A stretch of DNA of 59,976 nt, from the IMG/VR virus record IMGVR_UViG_3300032116_000208, positions 1-59,976 of that record, one strand, 5' to 3'. Made by a program: the position numbers and the translations under genes. Below, in pieces: positions 31,922 to 38,808 of this stretch. This DNA comes from a virus. Each line of letters begins with the position of its first letter. Within the stretch, counting starts at the first letter, position 1. The notes below the pieces were generated by a model that made no database searches, had not been told where the DNA came from, and saw only the letters and a list, made by a program, of their open reading frames with translations.

Positions 31922-32916
31922 ATCAGCACCTCTGCGTTCTTGCTTGCCCACTCGACGAATGCACGGCTGTGCTTGATCGTAGGCTGCAACTTGATTGCGT
32001 CCTTGGTTGCCATGACGTTGAACTCTGGCGACATACGTGACAGGTACTTAGACACACGGTCGAAGTTATCCTTGGTCGACTTACGAGCCAGCGCACCAGT
32101 CAGAGCGTACAGAGTCGCAGGGTCTTGCGGCACGTCAGCACCAGCAGGGTCGAGCAAGATAGAGTCAACGTCAGGCAGTGACATGTAGATGCGACGGAAG
32201 CCAGTGAACTCAGCAGCAGCGCCCTCGCCTACCTCACCAGCGCAGTTGTCGAAGAACAGGCCAGAGTCAAGGCTGTCAGGGATGAGGTTGACACGCTCCC
32301 ATGCACGAGGCGTAGGGTTGGCGAAGCGATTGGCATCGAAGTCAGACAGCAAGCCGGGACGGAAGCGCAGGAACTGAATCAACACAGGGTCAATGTCGTT
32401 GTCGAGCGCCCACTCAGTCCAGTCGTCGATGTTCTCTTGGAAGTCGAAGCGCCGTGTGCGGTTGGCCAGCTTGGATGTGATGCGGTTGGCACCAGACTTG
32501 TCCTCGGTACGGTTGCCAGTGGCGATGATGAACAACTCGTCAGACAGCTTGAGGTTGCCAGCACGACGGTCGTAAATCACGCCACACAAGGCGTTCTGCA
32601 TGGGGACAGGTGCATCGCTGAGTTCCTCCAGAATGAGTGCTGAGCGTCCAGTACCCTCGCGCAACTGATAGAACTCTTGGGGTGGAACCCAGCGTGTGAA
32701 GTCGCCAGTGTTGTCAGGTACACCGAGCACGTCAACAGGGTCACGCAGTGACGCAGTGAACTCGACGACATTCTCGATGCCAAGTGACTGCACAATGTCA
32801 CGGGCACAGGCTGACTTGCCACCGCCCGGCGCACCGAGGATGAATGGAACAACGGCGTTACCACCGTCTACGCTGAACTGAGAGAGCACGGATGTGCGGA
32901 TGTTGCTGTATCGCAT
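31918..32916 (-). CDS. MoxR/CobS-like AAA+ ATPase
   Basis: The 332-aa product starts behind CAAGGAAAATC. Walker A GAPGGGKS (28-35), Walker B SALILEELSD, sensor segment LFIIATGNRTED and an Arg-finger region ANRTRRFDFQE are all present, and the small domain follows with PTPRAWERVN. This is the MoxR/CbbQ/CobS type, which works with VWA partners in assembling or remodelling complexes. The VWA protein and a DUF3150-like protein are encoded in the same operon. The gene opens the unit behind a leader repeat. Confidence 0.8.
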   Translation of the reverse strand: MRYSNIRTSVLSQFSVDGGNAVVPFILGAPGGGKSACARDIVQSLGIENVVEFTASLRDPVDVLGVPDNTGDFTRWVPPQEFYQLREGTGRSALILEELSDAPVPMQNALCGVIYDRRAGNLKLSDELFIIATGNRTEDKSGANRITSKLANRTRRFDFQENIDDWTEWALDNDIDPVLIQFLRFRPGLLSDFDANRFANPTPRAWERVNLIPDSLDSGLFFDNCAGEVGEGAAAEFTGFRRIYMSLPDVDSILLDPAGADVPQDPATLYALTGALARKSTKDNFDRVSKYLSRMSPEFNVMATKDAIKLQPTIKHSRAFVEWASKNAEVLM

Positions 32917-32922
32917 GATTTT

Positions 32923-32935
32923 CCTTGTGTGTTGA
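32923..32935 (-). promoter_or_regulatory. Leader repeat upstream of the AAA gene
   Basis: TCAACACACAAGG lies directly before the AAA start codon and contains its ribosome-binding site, matching the copies at 28427-28440 and 35226-35236. The remaining 110-bp gap holds the hairpin at 32960-32987 and no gene. Confidence 0.5.
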
Positions 32936-32959
32936 GGATGTGTGCGTCTGGATGCCTGC

Positions 32960-32987
32960 CCCCATGCGTGACGCATGAACGATGGGG
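32960..32987. other. Hairpin in the AAA-gene leader
   Basis: CCCCAT (32960-32965) pairs with ATGGGG (32982-32987), and inside the loop ATGCGT and ACGCAT (32964-32976) form a 13-base palindrome with one central base. It may terminate the upstream unit or act on translation of the AAA gene. No T run follows closely. Confidence 0.5.
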
Positions 32988-33025
32988 TAGCCTGAATACT
33001 GTATCTATGTAAGCTGTCGTGGTGC

Positions 33026-33298
33026 TTACACGTTGAGTCTGTTTACTGTAAGGCCGATGAGGGATTGCTCCTCTACATATGCCTTGGCTTGCTCGATGGT
33101 GTCGAATGTCTTCGGGTGTACAGGTGACACAGTGCCGTAGATGTGCCCCTCGTATCCGTCCATGCGTACTCGCACGAACCCAACTGAGTCGGCCCATATG
33201 GGTACGAAGTTACCATCCCACTCTTTTGTCTTGATGCGTACCTTGGGGCGTACGGTGCATCGACAGTACACCTCGCCGTTCTCCCATATGAAGTTCAT
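33026..33298 (-). CDS. Small protein of the AK-A-(Y/W) family, 90 aa
   Basis: The ATG at 33298 overlaps the upstream peptide stop as ATGA. The product MNFIWENGEVYCRCTVRPKV... has several strands (FVRVRMDGYEGHIYGTV), then TFDTIEQAKAYVEEQSLIG. It belongs with the two proteins at 31371 and 31655. Function is unknown. Confidence 0.5.
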   Translation of the reverse strand: MNFIWENGEVYCRCTVRPKVRIKTKEWDGNFVPIWADSVGFVRVRMDGYEGHIYGTVSPVHPKTFDTIEQAKAYVEEQSLIGLTVNRLNV

Positions 33299-33387
33299 CC
33301 CGGCCTCCATACCTTCAGGTCAAGGTAGAGTACGGCGAACAGGGCCACATACAGCAGGGCCAAGGCTGTCAGTCTGAGTTTTCTCAT
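33295..33387 (-). CDS. 30-aa membrane peptide
   Basis: A frame starting at 33387 behind GGAGGGAACT encodes MRKLRLTALALLYVALFAVL... ending LKVWRPG. The first 22 residues form a basic N-tip and one transmembrane helix. It overlaps both neighbours. The clear ribosome-binding site and hydrophobic design support a real gene, perhaps a small membrane effector. Confidence 0.5.
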   Translation of the reverse strand: MRKLRLTALALLYVALFAVLYLDLKVWRPG

Positions 33388-33509
33388 AGTTCCCTCCATC
33401 CCGATTCGATTCGGGCAATGAGTTGCTGAAAGTTTATACGGCGCAGTGTCCCGAACCCGTCGTCTTGCCATACGGATGGGATGCTGCCTCTGTCAGTGTG
33501 TCTGGTCAT
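33384..33509 (-). CDS. 41-aa hypothetical peptide
   Basis: The frame begins at 33509 behind GAGGAGAAGAA, overlapping its upstream neighbour as ATGA. The product contains SIPSVWQDDGFGTLRRINFQ and ends IESGWREL. No family is known; ribosome-binding site and overlaps support translation. Confidence 0.45.
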   Translation of the reverse strand: MTRHTDRGSIPSVWQDDGFGTLRRINFQQLIARIESGWREL

Positions 33510-33748
33510 TTCTTCTCCTCTTGAAGTTGCTTGATGCAGTCAAAGACCACAGTCGATTTGTATTTCTTGAGTAGGTACAGGATTGAACGCACGTAGTCTG
33601 GGTTTGTCACTGCGCTCGTTTTTGAAGCGGACATGAGCACCCGCAGGATTACCCAGTCAGACTCAGTCATGGCTTTGCCCTCCACCACCTCACGCATGGC
33701 ATGGAAGTCTTCGTGTTTCTTGATGAACAGTAGCTGTGCTTCGGTCAT
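33506..33748 (-). CDS. Hypothetical helical protein, 80 aa
   Basis: The ATG at 33748 follows GGAGGAAGCC. The product is helical, with FIKKHEDFHAMREVVEGKAM and YVRSILYLLKKYKSTVVFDC. No family was recognised. Confidence 0.5.
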   Translation of the reverse strand: MTEAQLLFIKKHEDFHAMREVVEGKAMTESDWVILRVLMSASKTSAVTNPDYVRSILYLLKKYKSTVVFDCIKQLQEEKK

Positions 33749-33939
33749 GGCTTCCTCCATTCTCGCTGGGTGGTGATGATGTTGTACCCAAGTCCGGCTA
33801 TGCGTAAGAGTGTCATATCTGTCAGGACTTTGGTTCCCGCTATGTCTGCAAATATCTTGGCGTTGGTGCATACGGGATATGCGACCTGCTTGCCATACTG
33901 GTCTTTGAGTTCGATGCGAATGGTGAGTGGTGATTCCAC
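33745..33939 (-). CDS. Hypothetical protein, 64 aa
   Basis: The product alternates strands and a helix (LTIRIELKDQYGKQVAYPV, KIFADIAGTKVLTDMT) and ends QREWRKP. Function is unknown. It overlaps the downstream gene by 4 bp. Confidence 0.45.
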   Translation of the reverse strand: MESPLTIRIELKDQYGKQVAYPVCTNAKIFADIAGTKVLTDMTLLRIAGLGYNIITTQREWRKP

Positions 33940-33942
33940 GGA

Positions 33943-34023
33943 TTACTCCTTGAAGATGAAGTACAGCCAGCAAGTGATGCCAGCCCCTATGTACATGAGG
34001 ATGAGTAGGTCGATGACGTCCAT
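33943..34023 (-). CDS. 26-aa single-pass membrane peptide
   Basis: The frame from ATG 34023 encodes MDVIDLLILMYIGAGITCWL... ending YFIFKE, a single hydrophobic helix. The ribosome-binding site is weak (AAAGG at a long distance). It is the first gene after a 149-bp gap to the operator-bearing region. A real but tentative gene. Confidence 0.4.
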   Translation of the reverse strand: MDVIDLLILMYIGAGITCWLYFIFKE

Positions 34024-34143
34024 GATGATTGAGCCTTTTAATGACTTGCTCAGGTCGTGATGGTGGTTGTGGCGAATTGATGGGTTAAGGGGATGCCACC
34101 CCCAAGCTGTTGCCCACACTCTATGTGTGCGCCTAGCCCCGAT

Positions 34144-34157
34144 GTATGTATACACAC
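34144..34157. promoter_or_regulatory. Palindromic operator-like site 1 (one mismatch)
   Basis: The 14-mer GTATGTATACACAC differs at one base from the repeated palindrome GTGTGTATACACAC. It overlaps a second palindrome, ACACACC-TATA-GGTGTGT (34152-34169). The 149-bp gap 34024-34172 around it has no gene. Confidence 0.65.
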
Positions 34158-34172
34158 CTATAGGTGTGTAGG

Positions 34173-34343
34173 TTATCTACTGAATCGTTCGGCCAAGTAT
34201 TCGCGGTATGCGAACTCGGGGTCGTCCATGTCCAATGGACTTGTGTCTGTTGAGGCCTCGAAAACGAACGGCTCATCGAGGGGTTCGTCCATGTGCGTAT
34301 ACACACGTTCGGTTGTTGGCAGGATGAAATAGTGTCGGGACAT
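34173..34343 (-). CDS. Acidic peptide with operator in its coding sequence, 56 aa
   Basis: The ATG at 34343 follows AGGAGTCATC, and a perfect GTGTGTATACACAC lies directly upstream of that ribosome-binding site (34359-34372). The product MSRHYFILPTTERVYTHMDE... is very acidic in its second half and ends YLAERFSR. A one-mismatch operator copy (34293-34306) lies inside the gene. Function is unknown; it may be the first early product under RHH control. Confidence 0.5.
   Translation of the reverse strand: MSRHYFILPTTERVYTHMDEPLDEPFVFEASTDTSPLDMDDPEFAYREYLAERFSR
34293..34306. promoter_or_regulatory. Palindromic operator-like site 2 (inside gene)
   Basis: GTGCGTATACACAC has one mismatch to the repeated palindrome and lies within the coding sequence of the 56-aa gene. 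Confidence 0.5.
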
Positions 34344-34358
34344 GATGACTCCTATGGT

Positions 34359-34372
34359 GTGTGTATACACAC
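34359..34372. promoter_or_regulatory. Palindromic operator-like site 3
   Basis: A perfect GTGTGTATACACAC immediately upstream of the ribosome-binding site of the 56-aa gene on the minus strand. The same placement is seen before the RHH gene (35996-36009). Confidence 0.75.
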
Positions 34373-34391
34373 CTATCCAAGGTTGATGGGG

Positions 34392-34425
34392 TAATTAGAC
34401 AGAATTTATTGGGCTTGTCTAATTA
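34392..34425. repeat. Inverted repeat TAATTAGACA / TGTCTAATTA
   Basis: TAATTAGACA (34392-34401) and TGTCTAATTA (34416-34425) are exact inverted repeats around a 14-base AT-rich loop. Related TGTCTAATTG and GGATAATT units follow at 34485-34704, so this belongs to an iteron-like region. Confidence 0.6.
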
Positions 34426-34484
34426 GGTGGGCGCTCGAAACCCGCATGGATACTGGGCTAGCGGGGTGATGTTAAGGTTTACCC

Positions 34485-34704
34485 TTGTCGAATTATCCAA
34501 GTCGGAAAAAGGGGGTCAGGAATTTTAGGGGGCTTCATGATGTGTGGCGCTTGGCGCTTCATGCACGAACAAACACACGCATCGTCATGTGCATCCTAAA
34601 TACTTGGATAATTGGATAATTGTCTAATTGCAGATGTAACCCCTTGATTTTAAAGAGAAACCTAATTATCCAAGGGCAAAAGCCCCTTGGATAATTGGAT
34701 AGTC
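34485..34704. repeat. AT-rich iteron-like region with repeated TTGGATAATT units
   Basis: TTGGATAATT or its complement occurs repeatedly: GAATTATCCAA near 34490, TTGGATAATTGGATAATT at 34604-34621, CTAATTATCC at 34662-34671, and CTTGGATAATTGGATAG near 34687-34703. AATTATCCAAGGG (34664-34676) and CCCTTGGATAATT (34684-34696) form a 13-bp hairpin with a 7-base loop. The 380-bp stretch 34344-34723 has no gene. Such spacing and composition suit an origin or an initiator-binding site. Confidence 0.6.
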
Positions 34705-34708
34705 AGAT

Positions 34709-34722
34709 GTGTGTATACACAC
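34709..34722. promoter_or_regulatory. Palindromic operator-like site 4
   Basis: A perfect GTGTGTATACACAC extended to an 18-base palindrome with AT at both ends (34707-34724). It abuts the stop of the 164-aa gene. Confidence 0.75.
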
Positions 34723-34723
34723 A

Positions 34724-35218
34724 TTAGGCAGTGATAGCGGCTTGCTTGGCTTTGGCATCGGCAGAATACGCCTCAGCATCGGCAACCATGTCAGTGGCGA
34801 CTGCCTTGAGTTCCATCAATTTGGCCAGTGTCGCACCTGCCTTGAGTGCGCCAGTCTTTTTATCGGTAACCATACCGCCAGTCTTGGACAGCTTGGCCTT
34901 CATGATACGTGCCTCGAATTGGTCAGGCAGTGACTCGAAAGCCGCACGATTGGAGATAACCATTGGCTCACCGAGTTGTGCGGCAAAGTATTCGCCAACT
35001 GGACGATAGTTGCATGAAGGCCATGCGGCTTGCTTGGCCAGAGCTTGGACACCACCATTGGCGATGCCATTACGTGCGGCTACACCAAGTTTGCCCTTGG
35101 CATTGGCGAGCGCCATTTTGGTGTAAGGGCTTGAGTCTTGCACGACAGACAGCTGTCGCTCAGTCTTGGTTTTGCCAGTTACGTTGATGATTGCGGGAGT
35201 GTAAGTTGCGAGTTCCAT
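34724..35218 (-). CDS. Hypothetical protein in the control region, 164 aa
   Basis: The ATG at 35218 follows CAAGGAAATATC. The product MELATYTPAIINVTGKTKTE... continues with PYTKMALANAKGKLGVAARN, WPSCNYRPVGEYFAAQLGEP and a Lys/Ala-rich helical C-terminus (AEAYSADAKAKQAAITA). No family was recognised. It stands alone between the iteron region and the divergent intergenic region, so it may be the first minus-strand gene expressed and could act in replication or early control. Confidence 0.5.
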   Translation of the reverse strand: MELATYTPAIINVTGKTKTERQLSVVQDSSPYTKMALANAKGKLGVAARNGIANGGVQALAKQAAWPSCNYRPVGEYFAAQLGEPMVISNRAAFESLPDQFEARIMKAKLSKTGGMVTDKKTGALKAGATLAKLMELKAVATDMVADAEAYSADAKAKQAAITA

Positions 35219-35225
35219 GATATTT

Positions 35226-35236
35226 CCTTGTGTTGA
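35226..35236 (-). promoter_or_regulatory. Leader repeat upstream of the 164-aa gene
   Basis: TCAACACAAGG, a shortened version of the TCAACACACAAGG leader seen before two other minus-strand genes, overlaps the ribosome-binding site. Confidence 0.45.
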
Positions 35237-35797
35237 ATGATTGAACGGTGACAATGCACCACATAGCCCACTGGTGCCAATGAGCTATAGGTTGAATTGG
35301 TTTTGCGACTTGCTGTTCTTGGTGTCGCCCGAGACCTCACCGGCCCTTGTTCATAGGTGACCGTTACCTGCGACCGTGATTCAACGGTGCGTCTGACTCT
35401 AGGGTTCTTGCCTAGTCCGTCCCGCAGATGCTCAGATACTCGGTTTTGTGGGTGGCCTAATGATTCGATCACGGGTTGTCTCTCGACAAAGCGTTCGCCC
35501 TGTGTGTTGCCCGCCAATGGACAGCGCACACTCAAGCGTTATCGGGTTAATTCGCCCCTTACCACAAACCCACCGAAGTGAGATGCGATTGCGTGCCCTC
35601 GACTATTCACACGCACCTATTCACGCCACTGAATAGGGATTCCAATACGAATTTTTAAAGACCGGATTCCATCAAAAGCCCCTTACCATGTGACCGCATC
35701 AACCCTGAGGTATCCGCACGCACCTGTCCCTAAGTCCAGCCGCTAGTCGATAAAGAACAATCTCACACGGAGCGAACGGTGCGATCACCGCTCAATG

Positions 35798-35848
35798 TAG
35801 GCAACCTTGATAACTCAGAGTCCCTACACAATAGGCAACCTTGATAAC
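35798..35848. repeat. 17-bp direct repeat TAGGCAACCTTGATAAC
   Basis: Two exact copies (35798-35814 and 35832-35848), 34 bp apart start to start, in the divergent intergenic region. They may bind an initiator or regulator. Confidence 0.65.
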
Positions 35849-35936
35849 CGACCACCCCCCACAGGCCCCCCAACGGGCCACCCCGCCCCCCGACTGCTTA
35901 CGACGCGCTCAATCATCATGAGCAAAAAATCAAGAC

Positions 35937-35950
35937 GTGTGTATACACAC
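35937..35950. promoter_or_regulatory. Palindromic operator-like site 5
   Basis: Perfect GTGTGTATACACAC, 59 bp upstream of site 6. The two bracket the probable promoter of the late arm. Confidence 0.75.
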
Positions 35951-35995
35951 CTGTTGCGTAAAAACCACAAAAAATACGAAAAAACCCGGTAGAAT

Positions 35996-36009
35996 GTGTG
36001 TATACACAC
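35996..36009. promoter_or_regulatory. Palindromic operator-like site 6
   Basis: Perfect GTGTGTATACACAC ending 2-3 bases before the AAGGAC ribosome-binding site of the RHH gene, so binding here would directly block the late arm or RHH autoregulation would result. Confidence 0.8.
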
Positions 36010-36025
36010 CTTTTAAGGACCAAAA

Positions 36026-36217
36026 ATGAAGCGCTGGAACCTGTTTTTGCCCCCCGAACTCATCGAAAAATACAAGCAAATGGCCACCAAAAAGGGCGTT
36101 TCGTCGGCAGAAATGGCCCGAATTGCCATGGAAAAGTACGCTCAGGCCGTGGAAAAAGCTAAAGCGCGAGGTGACGAGACGCAAAAACAGGCTGCGGAGA
36201 CTGCAAATGCTGGCTGA
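36026..36217 (+). CDS. Ribbon-helix-helix (CopG/Arc-like) DNA-binding protein
   Basis: The 63-aa product starts behind TTAAGGACCAAAA. KRWNLFLPPELIEKYKQMAT gives the antiparallel strand and first helix, and KKGVSSAEMARIAMEKYAQ the second helix, the standard RHH plan; a Lys/Ala/Glu tail follows. RHH dimers bind short palindromes, and two perfect GTGTGTATACACAC copies lie just upstream. Autoregulation, and control of both arms, are likely by inference. It is the first gene of the late operon, and its end overlaps the TerS gene by 11 bp. Confidence 0.75.
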   Translation: MKRWNLFLPPELIEKYKQMATKKGVSSAEMARIAMEKYAQAVEKAKARGDETQKQAAETANAG

Positions 36218-36719
36218 TGACACCCCAATGGACGATACGCCTCTGGAGTACAAGCCAAAAAACACCTCATTCCCGCAGATAAGCGAGGAGATGGTAGCCT
36301 CGGTAGCTTTGGGGCTGGAAGATGAGCTGATCGTGGCCAGTCGGCACGGTCTGTCGGTCGAGCAGTACCAAGAGTTGGCCGCGCAGCCGTGGTTTCAGCT
36401 CCAAATTCAGGTAAAACGGTCCGAGTACGAGAAAAATGGCGTCACGTTCAAGGCCAAGGCTGCATGGATGGCCGGGGAGTTGCTCGATCAGGTGTACGTC
36501 ACTGCGGCGTCCCAAGATGCCAGCTTGAACCAGAAGCACGAAGTCCTCAAGACGCTCATCAAGGCCGCAGGTCTGGAGCCCAAGGAGGAAAAAGTCAAGG
36601 ACACTGGGCCGGGATTCAGTATCAGCATCGACTTGGGAGGTGGCCAGTCCATATCCCTGAGCAACCAGCAGACCCTCACGCCGGTTACACTGGACGCAGA
36701 GGTCAAGGAGATTAAGTGA
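36207..36719 (+). CDS. terS: Terminase small subunit
   Basis: The ATG at 36207 follows GGAGACTGCAA and is preferred over an in-frame start at 36123 that runs inside the RHH gene. The 170-aa product is helical with an HTH-like N-terminal part (SVEQYQELAAQPWFQLQIQV) and a coiled part (AWMAGELLDQVYVTAA), then a beta-type C-terminal end. The position directly before TerL, with a GTGA overlap, identifies it. DNA recognition for packaging is the expected role. Confidence 0.7.
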   Translation: MLADDTPMDDTPLEYKPKNTSFPQISEEMVASVALGLEDELIVASRHGLSVEQYQELAAQPWFQLQIQVKRSEYEKNGVTFKAKAAWMAGELLDQVYVTAASQDASLNQKHEVLKTLIKAAGLEPKEEKVKDTGPGFSISIDLGGGQSISLSNQQTLTPVTLDAEVKEIK

Positions 36720-38191
36720 GCAGCACATACAAACCGACAGAGACCCAGCGGAACTTCATGCTGGATGAATCCTATGTTCGGGTGCTGGCTGGGCCCGTCG
36801 GTGGCGGTAAGTCCGTTACTTGCGTACATGAGCTGGTGCGTCTGGCCTGTGGCCAAGCGCCGAACGCCAAGGGTGTGCGCAGAACTCGGGCGATCATCGT
36901 GCGTAACACCGCCGACCAGCTGGCGCTGACGACACGTAAGACGGTGTTCGACTGGCTGCCGCCCGGTGAGGCTGGTATCTGGAAAGCCGTGGAGAAGACG
37001 TTTATCCTGATGGCCAAACTGCCAGATGGGACACAGGTTGAGTCGGAATGGATTTTTATCCCGTTGGATACGCCGGACGACGTGCGTAAGGCGCTGTCAC
37101 TGGAGACCACGTTCCTGTGGGGCAACGAGAGTCGAGAACTCAACAGCGAAGTTGTGGACGGCCTGCTGTCACGTCTGAACCGATATCCGTCAGCCAAGGA
37201 CGGGGGGCCCACCCGGTCGTGTGCGCTGTTCGACACCAACATGCCAGACGAGGACACGTGGTGGCACGACAAGATGGAGAACCCGCCGAGCAACTGGGCC
37301 ATACATAAGCAGCCTGCGGCGATCCTCAAGCCAGAGGTGTACCTTGAGCGGTTCGGCGAAGAGCCTGAAGAGGTGCTGCTGGACAAGGACGATAACGAGT
37401 GGGCGGTCAACCCCGAGTGCGACAACTACAACCACCTGCCCAAGCAGTACTACCCCAACATCATCCCGGGTAAGACTGAGGACTGGCTGCGGGTGTACCT
37501 GCGCTCGGAGTATGGGCGCAGCCTGTCCGGCACCCCGGTGTACGAGAAGACGTTCACGCATGAATTCCACGTATCCAAGGACAAGATCAAGGCTATACGC
37601 AGCGAAGAGTACCCGGTCATCATCGGTCTGGACTTCGGGCGCACTCCGGCAGCCGTGTTCAAGCAGCGCGACCCACGCGGGCGCGTAGTGACTCTGGCCG
37701 AGCTGACGTCGGAGAACATGGGCATCGAGACGTTCCTGCGGACGAAGCTGAATCCGTTCATTGCGAACAACATGCAGGGGTGCTCGTTCCTCGTAGCTCC
37801 TGACCCGGCTGGGTACGCCAAGCAGCAGCAAGGCGAGATGTCGTTGGTGGATATCGTCAAGCAGGCTGGGTTCAAATGTCAGCGACCACCAACAAACGAC
37901 CCGGAAAAGAGGATTCAGGCAGTTGAGCGCTTGCTTGTACAACAGTTGGAAGGTAAGGCGATGTACCTTATCGACCCGGGGTGTACCCAGCTCATCAAGG
38001 GTTTCCGGTACGGTTACCGGTACAAAATCAAAAAGTCCGGGGAGATGGAAGACAAGCCGGATAAGAACGCGTTCTCCCACGTCCACGACGCCAACCAGTA
38101 TGCCGATGCCATCATTGATATGAACGTCCGTGGGGCTACGGTTAACAACGCCCGACGCGAAATCAAGAAGTCCGGTTATTCGTACTCTTGA
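36716..38191 (+). CDS. terL: Terminase large subunit
   Basis: The 491-aa product begins at GTG 36716 overlapping the TerS stop. Walker A GPVGGGKS (26-33) and a Walker B-type ETTFLWGNESRE are visible in the ATPase, and the RNase H-like nuclease has VIIGLDFGRTPA followed by VAPDPAG and HVHDANQYADA. It packages DNA into procapsids, with headful or cos cutting not decidable from this sequence. All key motifs are intact. Confidence 0.92.
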   Translation: MSSTYKPTETQRNFMLDESYVRVLAGPVGGGKSVTCVHELVRLACGQAPNAKGVRRTRAIIVRNTADQLALTTRKTVFDWLPPGEAGIWKAVEKTFILMAKLPDGTQVESEWIFIPLDTPDDVRKALSLETTFLWGNESRELNSEVVDGLLSRLNRYPSAKDGGPTRSCALFDTNMPDEDTWWHDKMENPPSNWAIHKQPAAILKPEVYLERFGEEPEEVLLDKDDNEWAVNPECDNYNHLPKQYYPNIIPGKTEDWLRVYLRSEYGRSLSGTPVYEKTFTHEFHVSKDKIKAIRSEEYPVIIGLDFGRTPAAVFKQRDPRGRVVTLAELTSENMGIETFLRTKLNPFIANNMQGCSFLVAPDPAGYAKQQQGEMSLVDIVKQAGFKCQRPPTNDPEKRIQAVERLLVQQLEGKAMYLIDPGCTQLIKGFRYGYRYKIKKSGEMEDKPDKNAFSHVHDANQYADAIIDMNVRGATVNNARREIKKSGYSYS

Positions 38192-38215
38192 CCGCTCACC
38201 CGCTGGGGGTACAAT
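38188..38215 (+). promoter_or_regulatory. Sigma70-like promoter after TerL
   Basis: TTGACC (38188-38193) and TACAAT (38210-38215) are separated by 16 bp. The predicted start lies about 17 bp before the next gene, which has AAGGGGACTGT ahead of its ATG. Confidence 0.55.
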
Positions 38216-38238
38216 CCCGGTAACTGTAAGGGGACTGT

Positions 38239-38793
38239 ATGAGCCAGATGACGACGAATTACTTGAACGCGGAAAGAGACTCGTTCGAGCAGGTTCATGG
38301 TTTGAATGGGCGTATGTTCGTTGACTGTGGTGGTTTGAGTCCGACCAGCAATAGCCAGTATTTCATGTTCCACGAGTTTTCTTTGGCTGCAGCCGCTGTA
38401 GAAATAATCAAAGTTGCCGTCGTCGGTGACACCATCCTGAACGCCTTTTCTGTAAAGATCATGTCTGGAACAGCGCGAATTGAAATCGTCTCTGGCGGTA
38501 CTGAAGGCGGCACTTATAACCAGAGTATCCCTAAGATGCCTGTGAACGGCATGTCTACAGCAGTACCTCGTGCGTCGACCAGTACATTTACGTCTGGTGG
38601 AACACTTACTGGTGGGACTACCAATGACCTGTTTCTAGTGAACACCGGGGATAACGCGAACCAGTCCTCTGGCATCGTAAGCGGCGAAGACTTTGCCATC
38701 GGCTACCCAGCGGGTACATACTACATACGAATCACAAACACCGATAACTCTACGACTGCTGGCTTGGTCAAAGCTCTGTGGACTGAGTTGTGA
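38239..38793 (+). CDS. Probable virion structural protein, 184 aa
   Basis: The product MSQMTTNYLNAERDSFEQVH... is beta-rich (Gly, Thr, Ser) with strands such as IKVAVVGDTI and YYIRITNTDNS. Its location between terminase and portal and its preceding promoter suggest a head decoration or neck-associated protein. No family was recognised, so the structural role is by position. Confidence 0.5.
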   Translation: MSQMTTNYLNAERDSFEQVHGLNGRMFVDCGGLSPTSNSQYFMFHEFSLAAAAVEIIKVAVVGDTILNAFSVKIMSGTARIEIVSGGTEGGTYNQSIPKMPVNGMSTAVPRASTSTFTSGGTLTGGTTNDLFLVNTGDNANQSSGIVSGEDFAIGYPAGTYYIRITNTDNSTTAGLVKALWTEL

Positions 38794-38808
38794 TCTAAAG
38801 GTACAAAC

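Larger units (their letters stand above)
35219..36025. other. Divergent intergenic region, probable control/origin region
   Basis: Eight hundred bases lie between the last minus-strand and first plus-strand genes. Hairpins: ACCGT...ACGGT (35373-35388), CTAGG...CCTAG (35399-35415), TTGTC...GACAA (35476-35489) and CCTATTCA...TGAATAGG (35616-35637). AACGGTG occurs at 35244, 35383 and 35775. An ORF on the minus strand from 35535 starts at TTG with no ribosome-binding site, so no gene is called. No clear sigma70 pair could be fixed. Confidence 0.55.

Noticed and set aside
35179-35535. Minus-strand frame of 118 codons in the divergent intergenic region
   Set aside because: Starts at TTG without a ribosome-binding site and overlaps the better-supported 164-aa gene start. 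Kept only as a possibility.
35357-35636. Plus-strand short frames in the same region
   Set aside because: No ribosome-binding site and composition unlike neighbouring proteins.
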